A stretch of 13,546 nt of DNA from JAWPNA01 sp045402695 (GTDB taxonomy: Bacteria > Acidobacteriota > Polarisedimenticolia > JACPZX01 > DASXTC01), in assembly GCA_045402695.1 (NCBI GenBank), contig JAWPNA010000204.1, forward strand, positions 1 to 13,546, written 5' to 3'. The notes beneath the pieces are model-generated. The model saw only the letters and a list, made by a program, of their open reading frames with translations, was not told where the DNA came from and made no database searches. This document shows, piece by piece, positions 1 through 10,167 of the stretch (positions are counted from its first letter, which is position 1; the number at the start of each line of letters is the position of its first letter). Position numbers and translations under genes: made by a program.

Positions 1-2763
<2,763 letters not shown>

Positions 2764-2764
<1 letters not shown>

Positions 2765-3516
2765 CACTGAAGCTCCTTCTTCATGGCCCCGGGGCCCGTC
2801 CGCAAGGCGGCCGGCTCGGGGATCCGGGCGGCGCGAAACGCAAGGATCCTCTCCCGGCATTTGGCGCAGACGCCGCAAGGCGCGCGGCCCGAGGGGTTGG
2901 AACACGAGAACGTCAGGTGCAATGGCAGCCCGGCGGATTGGCGTATCACGTCTTGTTTCTCGAGACCCAGAAACGGAGCCTCGACCTTGAGTGGGAAGTC
3001 CAGGCCGGCCGAGAGGCTCTTCTGAAGCGTCCGGAAGAACTCGGCTGACGCGTCGGGGAAGGGGTTTCCTTTCAGGGCGCCCAGCGCCACCCGGCGAGCG
3101 CCCAGCAGCGCCGCGTAGACGGCCGCCTTGGCCAGCAGCATGATGTTGCGCCCGGGGAGATAGACCGAGTTGTCCGCCGCGCGCCAGCCGGGAACTCCGC
3201 GGCCCGTCGTGGACCAGTGGTCCCCGTACAGATCATCCATGGGCAGTGTGGCCACCTTCAGAGGCCTCACGCGCCGCGCGAGGGCGGCGGGCAGCGCGGC
3301 CAGATACCGCCGCAGGCAGGAAAGCTCGGCCGCCTCCCAGACCAGGCCCGCCTTGACGAAGAGCGGGAAGACCTCGGCGCCCTCACGCGCCAGATGGCCG
3401 ATCAGGGCGCACGAATCCATCCCGCCGCTGGCCAGCACGACCACGCCGTCTTTCCGCTTGAGCCGGTGGCGCCACGATTCGCGGCCGAGGTTGCGCGGTG
3501 CAAACGAGCGGGCCAT
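2764..3516 (-). CDS. QueC-like PP-loop (7-cyano-7-deazaguanine synthase family) protein
   Basis: This is a 250-residue protein. The PP-loop ATP-pyrophosphatase motif SGGMDS is at residues 30-35. VYLPGRNIMLLAKAAVYA matches the QueC core, and NPFPDASAEFF the substrate-pocket region. Four cysteines near the C-terminus (C205, C214, C217, C220; spacing C-x8-C-x2-C-x2-C) form the zinc site typical of QueC. QueC converts 7-carboxy-7-deazaguanine plus ammonia and ATP to preQ0 for queuosine synthesis. No queD, queE or queF is present here, and the 23-residue leader before the first strand is longer than usual, so I stop at family level. I chose ATG 3516 because GGAG lies 5 nt upstream and the open frame further up (to 3627) has no family character. 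The stop overlaps the M16 peptidase start by one base. Confidence 0.85.
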
Positions 3517-3692
3517 CGAGTCTCCGGGGATGCCGTGCTGGAGTCCGGGCACGATAGCAACGACAGAGTGGGAGTGCAACAGCGGAAGGTCGCCGCACGA
3601 ATGCTGCGCGGCGGCGAGATCATCCACCTTCCGGGCACGGCTGCGGGCGCGGCCGCACCCCCTCCGCTCCCCGGCCCGGCCTGAATGGAGCT

Positions 3693-4124
3693 TCAGTTGG
3701 CGAAGTACACGCTCAGGGATAGCGTGGCGTCCGCCGAGGAGTCGTTCAGGACGATCACGACCATTGCCGGGCCCAACACCGGCTCCAGCACCTGGCCGCG
3801 GACATTACCCTGGGCGTCGACCTGGAGCCGGCGCGGCGGGCCGGACGGTACGAAGGGCGGGCCGTACGCCGTTGCGACCTTGAGCGCTCCCGAACCGGGC
3901 GTGGTCGTGCCCCCGATCAGCAGGCTCGCCCGCGCGAACCCGCCGGAGCGGACCTCGAACCTGTGTGACTGGCCCGTGGGGATCACCACGTCCACACCGA
4001 GCGGCTCGAACCGCGTGTTGTTCAATACGACGACGGCCTGAGGCTCAGGCTCCTCCTGAGCCATGGCCGGGATCATGGCAAGACAGCCGGCCGCGACAAG
4101 AGCTGCAAGAATCCTCTTCATCAT
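3693..4124 (-). CDS. small secreted protein, unknown function
   Basis: This is a 143-residue protein with a clear signal peptide (MMKRILAALVAAGCLAMIPAMA, probable cut after AMA). The mature part is rich in Val, Gly, Pro and short beta-strand-like stretches, and has no cysteine or recognisable catalytic motif. It ends in LSLSVYFAN, suggesting a small beta-sandwich. A strong ribosome site (AGGAGGAGG) lies 7 nt before the first of two consecutive ATG codons, so the gene is real even though I do not recognise its family. It lies 125 nt downstream of truA and 176 nt upstream of the QueC-like start. Cotranscription with either is possible but not shown. A periplasmic structural or binding role is only a guess. 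Confidence 0.8.
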   Translation of the reverse strand: MMKRILAALVAAGCLAMIPAMAQEEPEPQAVVVLNNTRFEPLGVDVVIPTGQSHRFEVRSGGFARASLLIGGTTTPGSGALKVATAYGPPFVPSGPPRRLQVDAQGNVRGQVLEPVLGPAMVVIVLNDSSADATLSLSVYFAN

Positions 4125-4249
4125 CTTGATTCCTCCTCCTGAGCGTGGGAGTCAACAGGTTTCACAGATCATGGACAGGCGACGAGCCAAAAGGATGAAC
4201 CGCCTCGCGCTCCGCCCCACCGATGGATGGATTAGAGTGCGCGGCGGAT

Positions 4250-5047
4250 TCACTCCGCGGGCACGGCAACCGCGGCCGCGATGGGCGGAGGCTCAGGATC
4301 CCCCGGGTAGAGCACGCGCTCGAGAAACAGGCCCGAGGACGGAGCGGTCCAGGCCGCGATGCCGTCCTTGATGCTTTCCGGAAGCCGCGCCTGGGCCAGC
4401 GCCTCGATCTCATCGAGTGACAGCTCCCCCGCCCCGACGCGTACCAGCACCCCCACCACGCGGCGCACCATCTTCCAGAGAAAGTGCGAAGCCGAGAGGC
4501 GCACCAGGATCAGCGCCCCCGACTCGACCACCTCGCCGCGCTCCACGACCACCAGTGTGCTCTCCTGTTCCTTCGGCCGTTCGCAGAACAGGCTGAAGTC
4601 GTGGCGCCCTTCCAGCAGCTTGGCGGCGCCGGCCATCGCGGCGACGTCGAGCGGCCGCTTGACCCACCAGACGAACCGCTTGGCCAGCGCGGAGCGACGG
4701 CGTGAGATCTGGTAGAGGTAGATGCGCGAGGTCGCGCCATGGCGCGCGTGAAAGGAGTCGGCCTCCTGTCGGACATCGAGAAGGTGGATGTCGGTGGGCA
4801 ACGCGTCGTTCACCGCGCGGCGGAACGGCGCAGGCTCCACCGTCTTACGCAGCCTCAGGTGCGCGACCTGCGCCAGGGCGTGCACCCCCGCGTCGGTGCG
4901 GCCGGATGCTCCCAGCTCGACGATGTCGCCGCCCGCCGCGACGATCGCGCGGCGGACCTCCCCCGCCACGGAGCGCGCGTTGGCCTGCTCCTGCCAGCCG
5001 TGATAGCGGGTCCCCTCGTACTCGAGCCTGAGTCGGTAGGTCGGCAC
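4250..5047 (-). CDS. truA: tRNA pseudouridine(38-40) synthase TruA
   Basis: This 265-residue protein has the full TruA layout. YRLRLEYEGTRYHGWQ opens the N-terminal repeat. The catalytic aspartate is D52 in GASGRTDAGVHA. The middle contains HARHGATSRIYLYQI, with the conserved Tyr of the active site, and the C-terminal repeat includes FLWKMVRRVVGVL. TruA isomerises uridines 38-40 in the anticodon arm of many tRNAs and acts in the cytoplasm as a homodimer. The start is a GTG (5045-5047); family members begin a few residues before the first beta-strand, which fits, although no strong ribosome site is visible. It sits 28 nt downstream of the membrane-protein gene and is probably transcribed with it. 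Confidence 0.97.
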   Translation of the reverse strand: MPTYRLRLEYEGTRYHGWQEQANARSVAGEVRRAIVAAGGDIVELGASGRTDAGVHALAQVAHLRLRKTVEPAPFRRAVNDALPTDIHLLDVRQEADSFHARHGATSRIYLYQISRRRSALAKRFVWWVKRPLDVAAMAGAAKLLEGRHDFSLFCERPKEQESTLVVVERGEVVESGALILVRLSASHFLWKMVRRVVGVLVRVGAGELSLDEIEALAQARLPESIKDGIAAWTAPSSGLFLERVLYPGDPEPPPIAAAVAVPAE

Positions 5048-5075
5048 GCGGGCATTATGGCCCGAACCGCGGGCC

Positions 5076-5831
5076 TCAAGCCATCCGGCGCCGGATCCCC
5101 GCCACCAGGACGGCGTCGTACACTGCCAGGATCCACATGACGACCGCGGCGCCGAGAATCCCCATGGCGGCGGTCTCCACCTTCGAGGTGAGGATGCCGG
5201 TCGGATCGACCGATTTGAGAATCTTCATGAACGGAGAGGACTTCATCAGGACCGCGACGTAGGCTCCGGTCAGCAGGCTGAAGAAGAAGACCACTGCCTT
5301 GCCGGGCTGGGCGTTGGCGAGCTGGCCCCAGCCCGGAACCACGAGCGACGCAAGCCCCGAGAGGAAGGGGTTGTCGGATCCTGCGTACCCTCCCGATTCT
5401 GCCTCAGCCTGGCTGTACGCCTGGTAGACGCCGGCGGCAATCAGAACGATCACCAAAAAGTCGGCCGCGGCGATGCCCTGCACGAGCTGCCACTCGGTGA
5501 CGCCAAACAGCCCCCCCATCTCCACCACACTCGGCCATATCTGGATGAGCGCCCAGTTCGCCGCCGCGGCAAGAATCTCCATCAGCATCATCAGCGCGCC
5601 GAGCTTGCCTTGCTGATTGTAGATCTGCCCAGCGCCGCAGAGAAAAAGCGAAAGAGTCGACGCTGAGAACGGGTTGGCACCACTCGATGCCCTGGAGCGC
5701 AGCGTCGGTGAGGGCGAGCGATCGGGCTTGACGCGCATGCCGCGCAGCGCCTTGCGGCTCTCCGCCTCCATCTTCAACGAAGCAAGAACGTCTTCTTCAG
5801 GGATTGTGTACACCTCGTCTTGCGTTGGCAT
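5076..5831 (-). CDS. integral membrane protein with two GxGQ motifs, unknown function
   Basis: This 251-residue protein begins with a charged cytoplasmic stretch of about 60 residues, followed by several hydrophobic segments: around STLSLFLCGAGQIY, LGALMMLMEILAAAANWALI, AADFLVIVLIAAGVYQAY, VVFFFSLLTGAYVAVL and MGILGAAVVMWILAVYDAVL. Two internally similar motifs, LCGAGQIYNQQGKLG and VVPGWGQLANAQPGKAV, occur at the head of each half. They resemble the PGxGQ-type membrane-helix motifs seen in TM2/DUF5683-like proteins, where the small hairpin domain is repeated. No enzymatic motif is seen. The start at ATG 5831 is supported by GGAGG 9 nt upstream. The gene lies just upstream of truA. The assignment to a TM2/DUF5683-like group is inference from the motif only. 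Confidence 0.8.
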   Translation of the reverse strand: MPTQDEVYTIPEEDVLASLKMEAESRKALRGMRVKPDRSPSPTLRSRASSGANPFSASTLSLFLCGAGQIYNQQGKLGALMMLMEILAAAANWALIQIWPSVVEMGGLFGVTEWQLVQGIAAADFLVIVLIAAGVYQAYSQAEAESGGYAGSDNPFLSGLASLVVPGWGQLANAQPGKAVVFFFSLLTGAYVAVLMKSSPFMKILKSVDPTGILTSKVETAAMGILGAAVVMWILAVYDAVLVAGIRRRMA

Positions 5832-5851
5832 CTTGGGATTCCTCCAGTCAC

Positions 5852-5864
5852 GGGCGACTCGCCC
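5852..5864. repeat. short GC hairpin upstream of the membrane-protein gene
   Basis: GGGCG-ACT-CGCCC is a perfect 5-bp stem with a 3-nt loop, about 20 nt upstream (on the minus strand) of the ATG at 5831 and next to its ribosome site. It could affect translation initiation of that gene or be chance in GC-rich DNA. The rest of the 220-nt gap (5832-6052) shows nothing else convincing. Confidence 0.35.
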
Positions 5865-6052
5865 AATATGAGACGAACCGCCACGCGGCGCACGGCCAAG
5901 CGCCGGCGCGGCATTCGCGCGGGCGTGCGGCTGTCGTGATCGTCCCGCTGGATCTGGACCTCAGGATCGTCGGGACCGTCCGGGGCGTCGCGGGAAGATC
6001 CCGAGGTCGCTCGGGATGGTGGCCTGATGGATCCACGCGAGGCCCTCCTGCG

Positions 6053-6496
6053 CTACCGGCGGGTTTCGAGTGTCATGATGATCGTGGAAGCCTGGGGAAC
6101 GCCCTGGTTCACGTCCTTGAGGACGAGCTTGACCTGATCCGTCCCTCCCGGGTCAAGATCGCCGGTGTGGCTCTGCGTTCCTGCGCCCACCAGCACTCCC
6201 TGCCGGTCGAAGAGCGCAACCGCCAGGGCGAAGTCGCGCGGCTCGGCCCCCTCGTTGCGCACCTCAAAGACGATGGCCGGCCCTCCCGAAAAGGCCTTCG
6301 AGGGGTTCTCGCCTCCGCGCATGAGTCGGTTGAGCTGATATCGCAGGACGCGGACCCCATCCTCCGTCATCGAGATCTCGGCCGCGCCGCTCCTGACGAA
6401 ACCGGCCTTCAATGAACGTGTTCCAGCGAATGAACCAGGCGCGGCAGCGCCTGACAGCAGGATCATGGCCAGGGATAGGACCGTTCGGTGCGTCAT
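6053..6496 (-). CDS. small secreted protein with FxLYD-like beta-sandwich
   Basis: This is a 147-residue protein. The signal peptide is MTHRTVLSLAMILLSGAAAPGSFA. The mature part contains AIVFEVRNEGAEPRDF, VALFDRQGVLVGAG and DLDPGGTDQVKL, the pattern of FxLYD/immunoglobulin-like domains: a conserved N after a strand, a D-x-x-G turn, then a PG turn. These domains usually bind other envelope proteins or ligands and are not enzymes. ATG 6496 is chosen over the upstream in-frame start at 6622 because AGAGGAGG sits 4 nt before it and a signal peptide begins there. It lies 315 nt downstream of the TonB receptor on the same strand. The domain call is a pattern match by eye. Confidence 0.75.
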   Translation of the reverse strand: MTHRTVLSLAMILLSGAAAPGSFAGTRSLKAGFVRSGAAEISMTEDGVRVLRYQLNRLMRGGENPSKAFSGGPAIVFEVRNEGAEPRDFALAVALFDRQGVLVGAGTQSHTGDLDPGGTDQVKLVLKDVNQGVPQASTIIMTLETRR

Positions 6497-6811
6497 CGGG
6501 CCTCCTCTGCAGTGGAAGATCGCCTGCCCGCCATGCGGTGAGCTCGGCGGGCTGGCCGTACTGCACGGAGCTAACGATAGGCTCGGCGGCGTCACAAGCA
6601 AGCCACGCGAAGGCCTCAGCACGGCGGCGGGGGCAACGAGCCAGCGGATGCTTTGTGTCCCCGTGGAACCGGAGGAGTGAACCCGAGAAGCCCACGCACA
6701 TCGCGGAGCCCTTCCAGCGCATCGATGATTCCAGCATCATTTCCGAATCCTGCTTCTCGGGCCAAGTCTTCGCCAGGGAAAGAACCGACTTCATGAACCG
6801 CGGAAGTTGGG
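6497..6811. other. intergenic gap without a convincing gene
   Basis: This is the 315-nt stretch between the TonB-receptor stop and the small secreted protein. Open frames cross it, but none has a ribosome site plus family-like sequence. The one structure seen is a perfect 10-bp inverted repeat (listed separately). The promoter of the 6496 gene may lie here. Confidence 0.5.
6682..6761. repeat. 10-bp perfect inverted repeat
   Basis: CCCGAGAAGC (6682-6691) is matched by its exact reverse complement GCTTCTCGGG (6752-6761) across a 60-nt loop. The loop contains a small internal hairpin (ATGAT...ATCAT). It lies about 50 nt beyond the TonB-receptor stop codon on the transcribed strand. It could fold in the 3' end of that mRNA, but there is no U-tract, so it is not a standard intrinsic terminator. 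Confidence 0.45.
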
Positions 6812-8911
6812 CTAGAACCGCCACTCGAAGGTCATCCCGACACGGCGTGCCTCGAGCCGGTAGTACGACGCATCGGCGAGCTCGCTCTCTGCCACCGGAT
6901 CGCGGCGATCGCCGAGGTTCGTGCCGTCAAGGCGCAGCTCCCAGCGATCGGCGCGCCGGCCGATTCCCATTCCCCACGTCGTGAACTGCGGGGCGAGCGC
7001 CGTGTTCCGCTTGTTGAGGTAGCGAGAACCGGTGAAGGCAGCGTCCGCGTGGGCGGTGAACCCCTTGGGGGGCACGTAGAGGATGCCGGCGCCGGCAAGG
7101 TAGCGCGGCGTCATCTCCTGCCGGTTCCCCTCCAGTTGCGTGGGCACGCCGTCGAAGTCGCGCACGTAGTCGAGGAATCGCGCGTCGTGGAGACTCCCCG
7201 CGGCGCGCAGCACGATGTCGTGCGGCAGTCGCCCTCTCGCTTCAAACTCGACCCCCTGGAAGCGCTCCGCGCCGGCGTTCTCGAGCGCGGGCTGGCCTCC
7301 CACGACCGTGGGGACAACGAGGTCGTGAAGCTCCATGTCGGAGGCGGAAAGTTCGATTTCGAGCCTGCGCTGATAGAGCCCCGTGCGCACACCCAGCTCC
7401 ACGCTCTGAGACGTTTCGGGCTCGAGAATCTGCGACGCGGCGTCGAGGCCGAAGTCCACAACGGCCGGCTTGTAGGTGTTCCGGTAGCCGGCGAAGATTC
7501 GCACGTCGTCCACGCCGAGGCTCCACGCGGTGAACGTTACGCCGGCGCTTCCCCCCAGCCTCGTCTCGCCGAGGGTGTCGCTCCCCTGCTTTGACGTGTT
7601 GGTCTGGAAATTGTCGAGCGATGTGGTGCGGCGCTCGTTGGTGAGGTTCAGTCGCAGACCACCCTCGAGCCGCCACCGCGCGTGCGGCGTCCACGCTGCG
7701 TACCCGTACAATCCGCCGAAGTTCCTCGTGTCCGTGATGCCTGCGTCAGTGTCGGCCGGGATCGCGTCCCCGCCCGGCGGATTCGAACCATCAGAGTCGA
7801 TCGTGTAATTGATCTCGCCGCCGCTCAGGCGGCCGCGGCCGTACATATAGTCGACGCCGGCGACGAGCTGGGTCTTGGGCATGGTCTTGAGCTCAACATG
7901 GGCGTCGAGGTAGACCTCGTCGATGGACGTCGTCGAGCGTTCCCCGGCGGCCTGGAATACGGGACCCCTCGGATCGGTAACGAACCCGCGGAGGGTGGAG
8001 CTCGACGTGTGGGCGTACGAGATGATGCCGCTCAAGACGCCGTACGCTTCAGGCATCGAAAAGCCACCGCTGAGCGCCCCGCGACGCGGATCGATCTTGG
8101 CGCCTCTGGGATTGTAGTTGGCGTCGAGCGGGACCTTCGTCGCAAGGACGGCTCCCGTCCGGGGCACCGGGCTCGCCGGATCCTGATTCAGCCAGGTCGC
8201 ATCGAGATTGAAGTAGGCCTCGCCGCCACCGGTGAAGCCACGCCGGTTGCGCCAGAGCAGGTGCCCGCGCTCAAAGTTCGTGCGCGGATCGGAATTGTCG
8301 CGCTTCTCCGCGGCAAGCGTCACGCGCGAGGCGAAGCCGGCCCAGGTCGGAAGGTCGAACGACGACGCGATCGCGCCGCTACCGTGCGAGCCAGCGACCG
8401 CCCCGATGACGCTCGCCCCCTTACCCGGGGGGTTGCGGATCACATGGATCACGCCGATGAATGAGGTAGCCCCGTACATGACAGGTGCGGCCCCCCGCAG
8501 GATCTCGATCCTCTCGACATCCTGCAGGCTCAGCGTTGCCACCTCCGGGTTGAACGCTCCGCCCCAGGGAACACCATCCACGACCAGGAGGTACGCGTCG
8601 AACTCACGGAGCCCCCACATCTCGGGCACCGCCGAGGCCGGACCTCCGTCGCCCCCCGGGGCGATGTCAACACCGGCCACGAGCGCGAGGGCCGAGCGCA
8701 AGTCGGTGACGCCACGGTCGCGGAGGTCCTTCCCGTCCACGATGGTCATCGATTGCGGGATCTCGTCGGGATTGGCCGGGTACTTGGTCGCGGTGACCTC
8801 TATCCGCTCATGGGCGGCGGGGGCGGGACGTGGCTTTTCAGTCTCCGCCGCGAGCACGGCGGGCAAACCAATCGTGAACAGAACGAGGACGATCCCCGGA
8901 CTGACTCGCAT
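6812..8911 (-). CDS. TonB-dependent outer-membrane receptor
   Basis: This 699-residue protein has a signal peptide (MRVSPGIVLVLFTIGLPAVLA), then a TonB-box-like IEVTA at 37-41. The plug domain is at about 50-165 (DLRSALALVAGVDIAPG, DVERIEILRGAAPVMYGA, VIHVIRN). The rest is a long beta-barrel with many alternating aromatic strands. It ends in MTFEWRF; the terminal Phe is the usual outer-membrane-barrel signal for BAM insertion. Such receptors import siderophores, cobalamin, metals or sugars with energy from TonB-ExbB-ExbD. None of those partners, nor any periplasmic binding protein, is in the window, so the substrate is open. The barrel resembles the FepA/CirA/BtuB group rather than the carbohydrate-type SusC group. 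Start ATG 8911 is chosen over the in-frame 9094 start because GGAGG lies 5 nt upstream and the signal peptide begins there. Confidence 0.95.
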   Translation of the reverse strand: MRVSPGIVLVLFTIGLPAVLAAETEKPRPAPAAHERIEVTATKYPANPDEIPQSMTIVDGKDLRDRGVTDLRSALALVAGVDIAPGGDGGPASAVPEMWGLREFDAYLLVVDGVPWGGAFNPEVATLSLQDVERIEILRGAAPVMYGATSFIGVIHVIRNPPGKGASVIGAVAGSHGSGAIASSFDLPTWAGFASRVTLAAEKRDNSDPRTNFERGHLLWRNRRGFTGGGEAYFNLDATWLNQDPASPVPRTGAVLATKVPLDANYNPRGAKIDPRRGALSGGFSMPEAYGVLSGIISYAHTSSSTLRGFVTDPRGPVFQAAGERSTTSIDEVYLDAHVELKTMPKTQLVAGVDYMYGRGRLSGGEINYTIDSDGSNPPGGDAIPADTDAGITDTRNFGGLYGYAAWTPHARWRLEGGLRLNLTNERRTTSLDNFQTNTSKQGSDTLGETRLGGSAGVTFTAWSLGVDDVRIFAGYRNTYKPAVVDFGLDAASQILEPETSQSVELGVRTGLYQRRLEIELSASDMELHDLVVPTVVGGQPALENAGAERFQGVEFEARGRLPHDIVLRAAGSLHDARFLDYVRDFDGVPTQLEGNRQEMTPRYLAGAGILYVPPKGFTAHADAAFTGSRYLNKRNTALAPQFTTWGMGIGRRADRWELRLDGTNLGDRRDPVAESELADASYYRLEARRVGMTFEWRF

Positions 8912-8934
8912 GAGTTCCTCCGCCAAGCCGGCGG

Positions 8935-8940
8935 AGTATA
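8935..8940 (-). promoter_or_regulatory. possible -10 element for the TonB receptor gene
   Basis: TATACT on the minus strand lies 24-29 nt upstream of ATG 8911 and would give a short leader carrying only the ribosome site. The best -35 (TGAGCA, 17 nt away) matches the consensus poorly. The ten bases CGGAGTATAC (8932-8941) recur as an exact inverted copy at 9105-9114 in the tRNA promoter. Confidence 0.35.
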
Positions 8941-9105
8941 CGTCGACGGGCTGGTCCTGCTCAGTCCACGGCGGACTCGAACTACCGGAGCTGCCGTTGC
9001 AGGGCGAATCGTCCACCGGGAGAGGATGGTCAATTTCGGAGGTCGCGGCTGGGATCCTGTATCCACCTGCGCGCGCCCGTGCCGGCCTGCTCACGCGGGT
9101 GGCTG

Positions 9106-9111
9106 TATACT
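9106..9111 (+). promoter_or_regulatory. possible -10 element of the tRNA-Leu gene
   Basis: TATACT ends 11 nt before the first base of the tRNA, a normal distance for a tRNA promoter -10 box. No good -35 box is seen at 16-18 nt upstream. The element lies in the divergent region shared with the TonB receptor. Confidence 0.45.
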
Positions 9112-9122
9112 CCGACGTCGAC

Positions 9123-9210
9123 GCCGGGGTGGCGGAACTGGCAGACGCAGGGGACTTAAAATCCCCTGAGCCTTTGGCTCATCTGGGTTCGAGCCCCAGC
9201 CCCGGCACCA
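9123..9210 (+). tRNA. tRNA-Leu (anticodon UAA), CCA encoded
   Basis: The acceptor stem GCCGGGG (9123-9129) pairs fully with CCCCGGC (9200-9206), followed by discriminator A and an encoded CCA (9208-9210). The anticodon stem GGGGA/TCCCC encloses the loop CTTAAAA with anticodon TAA at 9157-9159. A long variable arm (TGAGCC-TTT-GGCTCA) marks a class II tRNA, and the T-arm CTGGG-TTCGAGC-CCCAG is intact. All parts fit tRNA-Leu reading UUA/UUG. Its 3' half and flank are partly repeated 1 kb downstream. Confidence 0.98.
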
Positions 9211-9234
9211 GCAAACGCTGTCGACTTCTCCGAT
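9199..9234 (+). repeat. direct repeat, copy 1 (tRNA-Leu 3' end plus 24 nt of flank)
   Basis: These 36 nt run from the tRNA acceptor strand through CCA and GCAAAC to TGTCGACTTCTCCGAT. They match 10203-10238 at 33 of 36 positions (differences at 9206, 9217 and 9218). Identity that starts inside a tRNA 3' end and continues into the flank is typical of an integration site or of a tRNA duplication. Confidence 0.8.
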
Positions 9235-9346
9235 GGAACTTCGCGGATCGCGAATGAGACTGGCAGCGTCTGCGGACGGCGCGTAGCATGGCCATGGCCT
9301 CTCACCCGGCCGCTCCCGCGAGAAGGTCGCGGCCAAGCCAATCTTG

Positions 9347-9375
9347 GGAATAATCGGGCCCGCTCCGTCGTCTTA
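9347..9375 (+). promoter_or_regulatory. candidate ECF-sigma promoter upstream of the small gene at 9560
   Basis: GGAATAATCGG (9347-9357) and GTCGTCTTA (9367-9375) frame a GGAAT-17 nt-CGTC pair, the general form of an ECF -35/-10 promoter. The same two blocks with identical spacing occur at 10250-10278, before the sigma gene, while the bases between the blocks differ. The predicted leader to ATG 9560 is long (about 180 nt), so control of this gene is less certain than control of the sigma operon. Confidence 0.5.
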
Positions 9376-9504
9376 GGGATTGATCACGATCGTGGGAAGC
9401 AGCACCAAGAACGACATCGTGCGGCCGTCGTCAGGCGGTCAGCAATAGAGACTTCGATAGTCGGATGGCGATCGCGGCAAGGAGTTTTCACGGAAGTCGG
9501 TCCG

Positions 9505-9518
9505 CGAACAGTTGTTCT
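9505..9518 (+). promoter_or_regulatory. LexA-box-like palindrome
   Basis: CGAACAGTTGTTCT contains a perfect GAACA-GT-TGTTC palindrome and matches the Gram-positive-type SOS box CGAAC-N4-GTTCG except for the last base. It lies 42 nt upstream of ATG 9560. A single site without a lexA gene in view could be chance. Confidence 0.25.
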
Positions 9519-9559
9519 TTCATGCCGGGTTAGAGAAGCCCAAACGAAGGAGAACGCCG

Positions 9560-9841
9560 ATGGTTTATCTGCAGATCACCCTGAAGGTCGCTCCCGCCAA
9601 CCGGCCTGCGGCCGCTGGTGTCTACCAGCGCTACAAGGCGCCGTTTCTCGACACGATCGCCGGTGCGAAGTCGAAGGAGTTGCTCGTCCGCGACGAGGAC
9701 GTCGAGGTGCTTCACGGATTCGACACGGCAGAGCAGGCGAATGCCTACCTGAAGAGCCGGCTGTTTACCTCCGACGTCGTCGGCGCGCTCAAGCCGCTGC
9801 TCGACGCGGAGCCGGACGTCCGGATCTATAAGGCGGCCTGA
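9560..9841 (+). CDS. small dimeric alpha/beta-barrel (ABM-like) protein
   Basis: This is a 93-residue cytoplasmic protein with no signal peptide. The order beta-strand (VYLQITLKV), helix (NRPAAAGVYQRYKAPFLD), strand (SKELLVRD), short strand (EVLHGF), helix (TAEQANAYLKSRLF), helix (VGALKPLLD) and strand (DVRIYKAA) is that of ferredoxin-like dimeric barrels, such as antibiotic-biosynthesis-monooxygenase-like or YciI-like proteins. HGFDTAEQANAYL is typical of that fold. No specific substrate can be named. ATG 9560 is chosen because AAGGAG lies 7 nt upstream; the 16 residues before it, starting at 9512, look unrelated. A strong terminator follows directly. An ECF-type promoter candidate upstream suggests membership in the sigma-factor regulon. 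Confidence 0.85.
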   Translation: MVYLQITLKVAPANRPAAAGVYQRYKAPFLDTIAGAKSKELLVRDEDVEVLHGFDTAEQANAYLKSRLFTSDVVGALKPLLDAEPDVRIYKAA

Positions 9842-9849
9842 TGTTGCGC

Positions 9850-9881
9850 ATGTCGAGCCGTCAACGTCGGCGGCTCGACAT
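9850..9881 (+). terminator. intrinsic terminator of the small barrel gene
   Basis: ATGTCGAGCCG (9850-9860) pairs perfectly over 11 bp with CGGCTCGACAT (9871-9881) around a 10-nt loop, and is followed by TT. It begins 8 nt after the stop codon of the gene at 9560. The U-tract is short, but the position and stem strength support termination. Confidence 0.75.
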
Positions 9882-10110
9882 TTCACGCAGCGCCCATCTC
9901 TCCCAGACCGCTGAGCCGGGTACCACTTGCAGAAATGTCATAAGCCACAATTGGTCGTCTGGCAACACCGGCCGCAATTCCTCGGCGATCCCGCTCTGGT
10001 ATGCTCATGCATCGTCGGCCTCCGTGTTTGGGCCTCAGAGCCCGTGACGTTGTCTCGGGGATCCTACCCGGATACCCCGCAACGGCGGCTGACCTTCTCA
10101 TCCCATCTCG

Positions 10111-10167
10111 GAAACGGGAAAGGGCAACGAGTTAGTAAGTTACTGATTTCATTGCCCTCCCCGTTTC
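10111..10167. repeat. long imperfect hairpin
   Basis: GAAACGGG (10111-10118) pairs with CCCGTTTC (10160-10167), and AGGGCAA (10121-10127) with TTGCCCT (10152-10158). One mismatch and one bulge separate the two 8- and 7-bp stems. The 24-nt loop contains AGTAA-G-TTACT, so nearly the whole 57 nt is symmetrical. There is no U-tract. It directly abuts the tRNA-like sequence that begins at 10168. Confidence 0.6.

Larger units (their letters stand above)
9211..9559. other. 349-nt non-coding stretch after the tRNA
   Basis: No gene is seen here. It holds the flank part of the direct repeat (to 9234), a small perfect hairpin TTCGCG-GAT-CGCGAA (9240-9254), an ECF-type promoter candidate (9347-9375), the 10-bp palindrome CACGATCGTG (9385-9394), a LexA-box-like palindrome (9505-9518), and the ribosome site of the gene at 9560. 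Confidence 0.6.

Noticed and set aside
6264..6824. Minus-strand open frame of 186 codons
   Set aside because: It overlaps the small secreted protein in another frame, has no ribosome site or recognisable domain, and its composition looks random.
8912..9094. N-terminal extension of the TonB receptor from 9094
   Set aside because: The ribosome site and signal peptide begin at 8911; the 61 extra residues are not receptor-like and would block export.
8232..9257. 341-codon plus-strand open frame ending past the tRNA
   Set aside because: It is antisense to the TonB receptor plug and then runs through the tRNA-Leu gene; Arg/Ser/Pro-rich shadow.
9091..9341. Minus-strand frames across the tRNA
   Set aside because: Their sequence (GWGSNPDEPKAQG) is the translated complement of the tRNA-Leu; a common artefact.
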